Positions 9,357 to 16,435 of a stretch of DNA of 26,162 nt are shown here, in pieces. Position numbers and translations under genes: made by a program. The DNA comes from a virus. The stretch spans positions 1 to 26,162 of IMG/VR virus record IMGVR_UViG_3300025137_000246; one strand, written 5' to 3'. A model generated the notes under the pieces. The model was not told the DNA's origin. It did not search any database and saw only the letters and a program-made list of their open reading frames with translations. The number at the start of each line of letters is the position of its first letter. Position 1 is the stretch's first letter.

Positions 9357-10961
9357 TTAATCTAATATAAATTCTTCTTCAACATTAACATCGCCTTCGT
9401 ATGAATAATCTGGGTTACTTCTTCTAAATAAAGCATAAATCTCATCTTCACTTCCAGCTATCAATGCTGTTTTTAACAACTCCAATCTTTCTTTCGTTAC
9501 TTCCTTTCCTAAGTTTAATACCGCTGTGTTACCATTATAAACTATAACATTCTTGTCATCATCTTTTTGAATATTTAAACCAAGAGGTGTAAGTATAGTT
9601 TCGATTTCAGCATCAGTATATTCATCACCTTCGGTTGGTGTTGCAAATACTCCGTTCTTTGTAAATAAATTTTTTGTTAAAAAAGTTTTTGCTTCATCTA
9701 TTTTAATAGCATTTTTTAATGCTGTTTCTTCATCATAAATTCTTTTTAATTCAGCTGCTGATAATTTTTCTGGAATGTCTGTAAACATTTCTCCACCTAA
9801 TTGTTGAGCTAAAGCTTCAAAGTTTATATTACCTTTTGCGTTAGCAAGAAGTATTCCTAATGTATTCTTATCTATTCTTTGACCACTTCTCTGTGCAATT
9901 AAAGTTAAATCTAATATTCTTTTAATATTATCATCAGTCGAGTCTGTTGTTACAGCCTCTACCTCTGTATAATCTGAAGCAAATTTTAAATCTTTTTTAA
10001 AATTATCAATTATTATTTCACGGTCTGCATCACTCACATGAAATTTGCCTGATAAATCTTGATAAAAAATACCTGGATTTTTTGCCTGTAATCTTTTTAA
10101 CTTTTCTTCATCTAGTATACCTCCGACTAAATATCCACCTGGTAATTTTGCGTAATCGTAATTTATAACCTTATCATCTTTTGTAATTACATTAGCTGAA
10201 GCGTACCCCATCAATTGATTTATTTGAGCTAACCCAGCTTCAGCAGCGTTAGTTAATGCTGCATCTGCTTCTGGTCCAGCAAACTCACCAATAGTTTGAG
10301 AACCATCTTTAAGTGTTATGTCTTGTATACCTGCTTGTTTTAAAGCGTTACTAACTAAGCTTGTAGTATCAGTAGGTCCACTCATTTTCATGTTAACATC
10401 ATTAAAGAATTGATTAATTAACATTGCTTCAGCTTCTCCGTCTTCATTAACCTTTACTAGACTCGGCTGTTTTGACTCAGGGTCTAACACCAAAGTTACA
10501 TTTCCTAAATCTGCAAAAGATTGTAGCTGACTTAATCTGTACAAGTCTTGCTTACCTAAAAGTCCTGCTTCTTTTTTTTCTTCTAAATCATTTATTAAAG
10601 CTGTATAGCCAGTTAAAGAATCAACCATCATCTTTCCACCAGAATTTAAGTTTGCCATTTGAATATCATGGGTACGCTTATCTATTCTTCTATTTGCAAA
10701 GTCAGATTGTATTTTAGCTGCATCAGTACTATACAGACTAGAGGCTTCTCCTAAAAATGAATTAAACTCTGCGTTGTAGCTGCTAGGCATTGTAGCCAAA
10801 AGCTCTGCAAAATCTCTATTAGATTTAGCGACTGACTCTTTATCGTCACCTTTTTTCTTTTCATATGCTCTTAAATCAGTACCAACTTTCTTGGTTATCT
10901 CAGACATGTCTATCCCTAGCGCATCTCCTGGTCTTAATCTTTCGTATCCGTAATATGCCAT
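9357..10961 (-). CDS. Probable internal virion protein (534 aa)
   Basis: No enzyme motif is visible. The protein is soluble, acidic and largely helical, beginning MAYYGYERLRPGDALGIDMS and rich in Lys/Asp/Glu/Ala helices, with no cysteines that I can see. It lies between a T7 gp14-like Ala/Gln-rich coiled-coil protein and the giant peptidase-bearing protein, with gaps of three and one bases. That three-gene order is how podoviruses arrange their internal core or ejection proteins (small, medium, very large), so I infer a core/ejectosome component corresponding in position to T7 gp15. Sequence alone would not identify it; the call is from context. Confidence 0.55.
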   Translation of the reverse strand: MAYYGYERLRPGDALGIDMSEITKKVGTDLRAYEKKKGDDKESVAKSNRDFAELLATMPSSYNAEFNSFLGEASSLYSTDAAKIQSDFANRRIDKRTHDIQMANLNSGGKMMVDSLTGYTALINDLEEKKEAGLLGKQDLYRLSQLQSFADLGNVTLVLDPESKQPSLVKVNEDGEAEAMLINQFFNDVNMKMSGPTDTTSLVSNALKQAGIQDITLKDGSQTIGEFAGPEADAALTNAAEAGLAQINQLMGYASANVITKDDKVINYDYAKLPGGYLVGGILDEEKLKRLQAKNPGIFYQDLSGKFHVSDADREIIIDNFKKDLKFASDYTEVEAVTTDSTDDNIKRILDLTLIAQRSGQRIDKNTLGILLANAKGNINFEALAQQLGGEMFTDIPEKLSAAELKRIYDEETALKNAIKIDEAKTFLTKNLFTKNGVFATPTEGDEYTDAEIETILTPLGLNIQKDDDKNVIVYNGNTAVLNLGKEVTKERLELLKTALIAGSEDEIYALFRRSNPDYSYEGDVNVEEEFILD

Positions 10962-10964
10962 ATA

Positions 10965-11816
10965 TTAATATTGTATTTGTCCACTTAAATCATATCTAAA
11001 TGCTTCTGGGTCTATACGATTTGTTAACCCTGATTGAGTAGAAATTAAAGGTGTTGGCGCTGTAAACTCTATAGGTTTAAATTGTATGGTATTACTCAAA
11101 ATATTATTTGCATCTAAAATATTATTAGTATTGCTTATGCCAGATTTAAAAATATTTTTTTGTTCAGCTCTTACTTGGCCAGCTTTAAATTCATCGGTCT
11201 TCATATACCTGTCTAGCTGTCTTTTAGACTTTCTATCTGCTCTATTTGCTATCCCTTCTGGTGTAGATTCAAAAAGTCCAGACGTTGCTAAACTAGTTAA
11301 CCCTCCTACACCTTGTTCAATACCTTTTCCCATATTGTATTGAGCCATTAATGCTGCGTCTTGAGCAGCTGCCTGAGCTCCTGTTGCTTCACCTAAATCT
11401 ACACTAGCTCTAGCTGTACCTAATCTTGCATCTTCTTGCGCTACCAATCTCTCTAGCTGTGACATTTCTTGTGACATTGATGCACGCTGTTGAGCCAGTG
11501 CGCCTTGCTGTGCTTGTAAAACTCTACCCGCTGTAGCTGCTGCACCTCTTTGGTCTCCCTCCACCCCAGCTTGTATTGCTGATGCAGCTGCTTGATTCAA
11601 TGCTTCTCTTTCTAATTCGTAAGGTTCTTTAGCTATTGACAGTCCTTCCATGTAGTTAACCTCAAGTTCTTGTTTAGCTTGTGCCAGCGCACGTGCTGCT
11701 TGTCGTTGAGCTTCTTTCTCCCTATCTCTTGCTTTACCTGCTTGTATAAAACTAAATACTGAACCCCCAATCTGAGCACCTGCTGCTACTAAGGGAATAA
11801 TTAAAGGTACTGCCAT
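10965..11816 (-). CDS. Internal virion protein, T7 gp14-like in architecture (283 aa)
   Basis: The N-terminus (LIIPLVAAGAQIGGSVFSF, residues 5-23) is a hydrophobic Gly/Ala-rich segment. It is followed by a long Ala/Gln/Glu-rich helix or coiled-coil (about residues 27-160, for example REKEAQRQAARALAQAKQEL). This layout, a short membrane-active helix plus an alanine-rich coiled-coil, is typical of podoviral internal virion protein B, which forms the outer-membrane pore during DNA ejection. The C-terminal third is polar and Asn-rich. A TAnnTTTGTAA motif lies 18 bases upstream, so this gene may start a transcript for the three internal proteins. Family membership is inferred from architecture and synteny. 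Confidence 0.6.
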   Translation of the reverse strand: MAVPLIIPLVAAGAQIGGSVFSFIQAGKARDREKEAQRQAARALAQAKQELEVNYMEGLSIAKEPYELEREALNQAAASAIQAGVEGDQRGAAATAGRVLQAQQGALAQQRASMSQEMSQLERLVAQEDARLGTARASVDLGEATGAQAAAQDAALMAQYNMGKGIEQGVGGLTSLATSGLFESTPEGIANRADRKSKRQLDRYMKTDEFKAGQVRAEQKNIFKSGISNTNNILDANNILSNTIQFKPIEFTAPTPLISTQSGLTNRIDPEAFRYDLSGQIQY

Positions 11817-11834
11817 AATAATTTTTTATACTTA

Positions 11835-11842
11835 CAAAGATA
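11835..11842 (-). promoter_or_regulatory. TAnnTTTG promoter-like element before the internal-protein genes
   Basis: Read on the - strand the site is TATCTTTG followed by TAA. It matches the Bacteroidota -7 consensus TAnnTTTG and lies in the 32-base gap between the 594- and 283-residue genes, ending 18 bases before the ATG at 11816. No convincing TTTG element is visible at the -33 position. Confidence 0.5.
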
Positions 11843-11848
11843 CTAATT

Positions 11849-13633
11849 TTACGGATAGCTTTTCATTACTTCGCTTTCTACAGCAAAGAGTTCCGTAGCC
11901 TGTGTATTAAAGTTAGTAATAGTAAATACACAATAATGCCCCAGTAAACCATGAGACTCTGCCTCTGAGCTTTTGATAAACATAATGTAAGGATTGTCCA
12001 GCGGAAACACTACAGTGTCAGCAGAGGTTGTGCTTACTATCAATTGATTAATACCATTTTGTAAATCTATATTTATTTGTGTTACTATTCCTCCAAAAAC
12101 AACATCAGTATATTGAGGAACTGCGTGATACACATAGTCACCTACACTTATAAAGTTTCCTATAGACACTAATGGGTCAGTAGAAAAACTAAGGGTGGTT
12201 GTTCCTTGAGTTATAGCTACACTTGATGTCTTACCTATACCATTAGCAGACCTCATAGCGTATTGCCCTTTTAAAGCGGGGACTTCACCTCTTTGTCTTA
12301 GGTATGCAAACCATGCACCTTCTTTTTTCTCAAACCATCCATCCTGCATAAACCCGTTTATTTGTATGTCAGTTTCAAGGTATGACTGCCACGCATCGTT
12401 TGACTCTAAATTTAAAGTTTTAAATATTTTATTCTCTAAAGGGTTTTGATTAAACACACTTGTAATCTGTGAATGAAATTGTTGTCCGTAATAATTGTTT
12501 CTTAAAGGGTTGGTGTTGTGTTGAAATAAATTACCACCTTTAAATGTGTAAAAGAAATTATTCATTCCTATCATATACTCTGGTATATAAGAGTAAAAGG
12601 ATGGCCATCCCTGTGAGTTTTGACTATAACTAACTGTCCACTCTGTATCTACCGGTGACGGTATTGGAGGTACAACACTAGGAGGTGTTACAGGTGTAGG
12701 TGTGGGGGTTGGTGTAGGTGGACTGGAAGGATTACAATCTGTTGAAAATCTTAGGTTATTTTGTCCTAAAAAATATGCTCCATTAGTAGATAAAGGGTAG
12801 AGTGTTTGATAACTTATAGCTCCAAAATCATTATTGACATTTAATGTTATAGTGCCAGAATAAAATTTGTAAACATTCCCGTCTAAAGCTGTTGCCTCTC
12901 TCTCAACCTCAGTATTTCCAGTATATGAAATTAAATTTTCTTTTCCATTGTTTAAAAAAGCAATTGGCCACTCTGCTGGTACGCCTGTTATTTGATATAC
13001 CCCAGTGTTAACTTCATATATTCCAAACTCACCATTAATTACATAGAAATTTGCAGTAATATCTTGAAAAGTTAATTCATTAACCGTAAGTATATTGGTA
13101 AAACTCAAACAATATTGTGCTGTTCCAGGAGGAACTGGAGGAACTGGAGGTGGAGCTGGTGGTGGAGCTATAGCTGCTAAACAAGTTGCGCAATCAGCAA
13201 ACACTTGTTGTATATCTTGAATATCTAAAGACGAGGTACTACTTGTACTAACACCATTACTCCAACATATAGATTGATAAGCCATAGTGTTGGGCCACGC
13301 AGTAAATCCGGCTGGAGCTCTAAATATTTGTTTCTGACTTGCCGCATTACAATTCTCATACTCATAATAAATATAACCCGCAATAGGAGTAGGGTCGGCA
13401 GTCCCACAATTCGTATCACATACTAACCCTTTAGTAGTCCACTCTCCACCAGTTCCATTAGGTATTATAGTATCCTTTGAAGGATTATCCAAACAATATG
13501 TAGCAAAAGTGTTAACAGGTACGTCAATTTGTATTTCTTTCCCGTCACAACAAGTAACTATCCATGAACAAATTGCGGTATTGCTCCCCACTGTATCAAT
13601 AGGACACGAAAAACGTACTGACAGACAAGCCAT
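11849..13633 (-). CDS. Tail/structural protein with Cys modules, two proline-rich linkers and conserved C-terminal domain (594 aa)
   Basis: Modular virion protein. Residues 1-76 are Cys-rich (ten Cys). Residues 86-151 form a module ending DCATC that is also found in the 906-residue adhesin. Residues 156-170 are a proline tract (APPPAPPPVPPVPPG). Residues 171-300 look like a beta domain, and 303-328 are a second linker (SPPTPTPTPTPVTPP). Residues 330-594 form a domain with WPSFYSYIPEYMIGMNNFFY and a later NQNPLENKIFKTLNLES, which I associate with tail proteins of marine Bacteroidota phages and crAss-like phages, often as part of the large tail protein. It lies immediately after the hydroxylase/glycosyltransferase pair, making its proline linkers candidate substrates. 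The structural assignment is fairly firm; the exact position in the tail is unknown. Confidence 0.7.
   Translation of the reverse strand: MACLSVRFSCPIDTVGSNTAICSWIVTCCDGKEIQIDVPVNTFATYCLDNPSKDTIIPNGTGGEWTTKGLVCDTNCGTADPTPIAGYIYYEYENCNAASQKQIFRAPAGFTAWPNTMAYQSICWSNGVSTSSTSSLDIQDIQQVFADCATCLAAIAPPPAPPPVPPVPPGTAQYCLSFTNILTVNELTFQDITANFYVINGEFGIYEVNTGVYQITGVPAEWPIAFLNNGKENLISYTGNTEVEREATALDGNVYKFYSGTITLNVNNDFGAISYQTLYPLSTNGAYFLGQNNLRFSTDCNPSSPPTPTPTPTPVTPPSVVPPIPSPVDTEWTVSYSQNSQGWPSFYSYIPEYMIGMNNFFYTFKGGNLFQHNTNPLRNNYYGQQFHSQITSVFNQNPLENKIFKTLNLESNDAWQSYLETDIQINGFMQDGWFEKKEGAWFAYLRQRGEVPALKGQYAMRSANGIGKTSSVAITQGTTTLSFSTDPLVSIGNFISVGDYVYHAVPQYTDVVFGGIVTQINIDLQNGINQLIVSTTSADTVVFPLDNPYIMFIKSSEAESHGLLGHYCVFTITNFNTQATELFAVESEVMKSYP
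12661..12731 (-). repeat. Threonine/proline-coding low-complexity tract
   Basis: A run of G-rich hexamer-like units (GGTGTA, GGTGTG, GGGGTT on the + strand) that on the - strand encodes the Thr-Pro/Pro-Pro linker at residues about 302-324 of the 594-residue tail protein. It is the same kind of repeat as in the adjacent adhesin gene. Confidence 0.8.
13121..13172 (-). repeat. Polyproline-coding tract
   Basis: GGAACTGGA and GGTGGAGCT repeats on the + strand encode the Ala/Val-Pro-Pro linker (residues 155-170) of the 594-residue protein. Unlike the other linkers it has contiguous prolines, as in extensin-like rather than arabinogalactan-like sequences. Confidence 0.75.
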
Positions 13634-13651
13634 ATAAATATTATTTGATTA

Positions 13652-13659
13652 CAAATTTA
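13652..13659 (-). promoter_or_regulatory. TAnnTTTG promoter-like element before the 594-residue tail gene
   Basis: The - strand sequence is TAAATTTG followed by TAA. It lies in the 45-base gap after the glycosyltransferase stop, ending 18 bases before the ATG at 13633. The flanks are very AT-rich. There is no obvious -33 element. Confidence 0.5.
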
Positions 13660-13678
13660 CGAATTTATAAATTAAGGT

Positions 13679-15094
13679 TTACAAATCACCTCCCCAGTTC
13701 CCAGTGCCATAATGATACGTTTGAATAAAATCAAAATTAAATTTCCCAACTGGATTGAATTGAGCATAAGGCAATACTTTATGCGGTATATTATTGTCTT
13801 TTACAAAATTAGACAATGCAATAGGACCAACTATTTCTCTAACAAAACTACCTTGCGGTCTTCCTTCTATTTCTTTTCTATTTAAAATATCAGGTAAATT
13901 GTTTTTAATATTTACTTTTAAACTTTCTAGAAAAATATTCCATAATCCAGATGGAGGAGAAACTATAAAACCATTTTGATAATCTTCATCTCCTGCAGAT
14001 GACTCTAATAGATAGATAGAGTGACTGTCTAATTGTTTGGTAAAATCATTATGCACCTCAAAATCCATATCACAAATAACACCTCCTATATCTCTTGCTA
14101 TAAGATATCTAACAAAATCTATCTTATAAATAACAGGGCATTGGTTTAGTATCTCATAAAAATCTTTATCGTAATTCATTAAGTAAATGTTTATACCCTC
14201 TCTGTCACACCACTTATTTCTTTTATATCCTTTAATGGTATCCCAACTGTAGTCACATCTAAACCATTCTTTACTCCATCTGTTTTTATCTTGAGGGGCT
14301 ACTTGATGTATTATGTTAGGCCTATACTCTGTGCCATATGTTTTATTAAATTGTTGAATTGTTTTTTTATCATTTTTTAAACCTACTAATCTGGGTTGAC
14401 CTTGATTGGGATGGTATGTTTGTCTTTGATTGGTTTTATCATATAGATGATACACACCAGGGAAAGGAATATTAGTTATATCATACCCAGCTAAAAAAGT
14501 ATTAAAGGTTGCGTATGTTTCTTCAAAATACATATCACCTTTTTGTACGTATATGTCAATGTCCAATACACCTATATCGCTAAAGAAATATCCAGCTGCA
14601 ATTGTACTTGGTCCTAAGTATTTTTTTTCATCTACGCCTTGAGCTCCAGGCCAAAACCTTCCTTTTTCATCAATTTTATCTATCTTATTTATATAACAAG
14701 CATCCCAACTTTTTTTATCTGGCAGGTAATACATAGAAGGAAACCCACTAAATACTACTTTACCCGTATACTCGTCTAAATGAGTCATAAGTTTTTTGTC
14801 AAAGTCTTTATCAAATCTCATGTGAGCATCAATCTGTAAATAATATTTATGATGCGGTTGCACATGATTTCGTATTTGCTCTCTAGCCCACACAACACCA
14901 TTAGTTTTTTTATAACTACTATATACCTCCGTTACATTTGGATAATTTATATTCTCTGGATATTCACTTTGATTAAACACAACAATCTCCAAGTTGTTTT
15001 TATTGGCAGAGTTGTCAAGAATACTATCAATAGTTTTACTTAATTCATTATCACAAAAAGATGCTATTGATATAAGAAGCTCAGGATTATTCAA
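13679..15094 (-). CDS. Bifunctional glycosyltransferase: GT60 (hydroxyproline/polypeptide GlcNAc-transferase)-like fused to GT32-like
   Basis: Two catalytic domains in 471 residues. Residues 6-225 match family GT60 (Pfam GlcNAc, PF11397): LISIASFCDNEL, GVVWAREQIRN (66-76), the metal-binding core YYLQIDAHMRF (D89-x-H91), then EETYATFNTFLAGYDI (191-206) and YHLY. GT60 enzymes transfer alpha-GlcNAc from UDP-GlcNAc to hydroxyproline (Dictyostelium Skp1) or Ser/Thr (trypanosome mucins). Residues 258-471 match GT32 (Gly_transf_sug, PF04488): RPNIIHQV, DFVRYLIARDIGG (326-338) and the DxD motif D342-M-D344, ending HYGTGNWGG. The start is TTG: no in-frame ATG precedes the GT60 core, and an in-frame stop lies two codons upstream. 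It follows the hydroxylase stop by one base, implying coupled expression. I infer sequential addition of two sugars to hydroxylated proline-rich virion linkers; glycan or capsule modification is an alternative. Confidence 0.85.
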   Translation of the reverse strand: MNNPELLISIASFCDNELSKTIDSILDNSANKNNLEIVVFNQSEYPENINYPNVTEVYSSYKKTNGVVWAREQIRNHVQPHHKYYLQIDAHMRFDKDFDKKLMTHLDEYTGKVVFSGFPSMYYLPDKKSWDACYINKIDKIDEKGRFWPGAQGVDEKKYLGPSTIAAGYFFSDIGVLDIDIYVQKGDMYFEETYATFNTFLAGYDITNIPFPGVYHLYDKTNQRQTYHPNQGQPRLVGLKNDKKTIQQFNKTYGTEYRPNIIHQVAPQDKNRWSKEWFRCDYSWDTIKGYKRNKWCDREGINIYLMNYDKDFYEILNQCPVIYKIDFVRYLIARDIGGVICDMDFEVHNDFTKQLDSHSIYLLESSAGDEDYQNGFIVSPPSGLWNIFLESLKVNIKNNLPDILNRKEIEGRPQGSFVREIVGPIALSNFVKDNNIPHKVLPYAQFNPVGKFNFDFIQTYHYGTGNWGGDL

Positions 15095-15095
15095 T

Positions 15096-16382
15096 TTATA
15101 TTATTTTATAATGAACATAAAAATTTCTAAAGAATGCTCCTCCAAACGGCTCGCTTCTTCCATGTTCACAGATAGCTGACTCATATAGTATCATGTCTCC
15201 TGGTTGAGCATATACTTTATACCACTCGCCATCGTGTCCTTGAATATCTAAAGGCCAATCATCTGCATATTTTTTATTTTGACATCCACATCTTAGGTCT
15301 TTGTCTATTATGATAATAGATGATATATGATGTGTTTCCACCCTATCAACATGTTTTTCTAAGGTTGCTCCTTTTTTGTATGACCTTATGCCGTAGATAA
15401 ACGAAGGCTCAATGTTCTCATTGTTAATCCAATTTTGATGAGTTGGCAATAATTGTTTATGTATAAGACTTCTTATAGAAGGCAATGCATCAAAAGAAAG
15501 CAGTTCAGTTTCTCCACCTTTTATTACGTTTTCTTTTCCTTCAAACACCTCATCCACAGCTTTATCTTTTAAAATATTATATGAGTCATTTATTATATTC
15601 CAAACATCTTCTGGACATTTTAATATTTCAAAACCATTCTCAGTAAACTTAGGAATCTGTTCCTTTGATGTAAATATCTTAGGTGTGTTTGTTATTACAG
15701 GGTTTGTTTCTTGTTTTATTAAATCAGAAGCTTTAACAACATAAGATTTTTTTTCAGGATTTGGCTCTATAGTTTTTTTTTCAACGACAGCTTCTTTAGA
15801 ATCATAATACATTTTTTCATCTCCAGCTCCATCCCAACTTTTTTCTCTCCACCAAGAAGTAACAACATACTTTTTACCCTCATCCACAGTAACCCCTTCA
15901 TGTAAATATTGTTCTTGAACTTTTCCGTCTTTTAAATTATGCCACCACAAAGCTTTGCCTGTTTCGGGTTCTATTGTTTTTTGTAGTGTTGGAAAGTATG
16001 TGCCACCCCCTTTATAATCTTCATTAAGATATATCATTAAAGTGTGGGTTCTATTGCCAGATGCTTTACAGTGCATGTCATAGGCAGGGCCACTAAAGAA
16101 ATCATTATGTGGTTTAAAGTATTGACCGGGTTCGTATAGTTGTCCTTGAAGTGCTTCACCTTTAACAAGTTCCAATCCCAATGTTTCGGATATTTGTTTT
16201 TTTATTTTAGACATTACAGGGGTATTCATGTCTAGATTAGATGTGCTTGATGTTCTATGATTAGTAACATCAGTTCGGTCTGTACCCCCTACCACTACTG
16301 ATGAGCGTGAATGGTTAGCGTCAATCATTTTAATTAATTCTTGACACTCCTGTGGCGTAATATAATTGTGTATTTCCTCCAT
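15096..16382 (-). CDS. Two-domain 2-oxoglutarate/Fe(II) oxygenase; N-terminal prolyl 4-hydroxylase
   Basis: Residues 1-185 are a complete prolyl 4-hydroxylase catalytic domain: GQLYEPGQYFKPHND with iron ligands H92-x-D94, NRTHTLMIYLN, KGGGTYFP, GKALWWHNL, then distal His161 and 2-oxoglutarate-binding Lys171 in LHEGVTVDEGKKYVVTSWW. The ten-residue His-to-Lys spacing is that of animal and plant prolyl 4-hydroxylases. Residues 185-245 are a Lys/Glu-rich linker. Residues 246-428 form a second, different oxygenase domain with H344-x-D346 (KHVDRVETH), distal His407 and Arg419 as likely 2-oxoglutarate ligand. Both halves look catalytically intact. There is no signal peptide, so it acts in the host cytoplasm. 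It lies between the proline-rich adhesin and a GT60 transferase, making those linkers the obvious substrate. The first domain is very secure; the second is probably hydroxylase-type with an unknown target. Confidence 0.88.
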   Translation of the reverse strand: MEEIHNYITPQECQELIKMIDANHSRSSVVVGGTDRTDVTNHRTSSTSNLDMNTPVMSKIKKQISETLGLELVKGEALQGQLYEPGQYFKPHNDFFSGPAYDMHCKASGNRTHTLMIYLNEDYKGGGTYFPTLQKTIEPETGKALWWHNLKDGKVQEQYLHEGVTVDEGKKYVVTSWWREKSWDGAGDEKMYYDSKEAVVEKKTIEPNPEKKSYVVKASDLIKQETNPVITNTPKIFTSKEQIPKFTENGFEILKCPEDVWNIINDSYNILKDKAVDEVFEGKENVIKGGETELLSFDALPSIRSLIHKQLLPTHQNWINNENIEPSFIYGIRSYKKGATLEKHVDRVETHHISSIIIIDKDLRCGCQNKKYADDWPLDIQGHDGEWYKVYAQPGDMILYESAICEHGRSEPFGGAFFRNFYVHYKII

Positions 16383-16403
16383 TTGATTTGATTTAATTTC
16401 AAA

Positions 16404-16411
16404 TAAAGTTA
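16404..16411 (-). promoter_or_regulatory. Weak TAnnTTTG-like element before the hydroxylase gene
   Basis: The - strand reads TAACTTTA, one mismatch from TAnnTTTG, in the 53-base gap before the ATG at 16382 (21 bases between). The mismatch at the usually conserved G suggests a weaker promoter or read-through from the adhesin gene. Confidence 0.25.
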
Positions 16412-16435
16412 ATCATAATTATTTAAAATGAAAAA

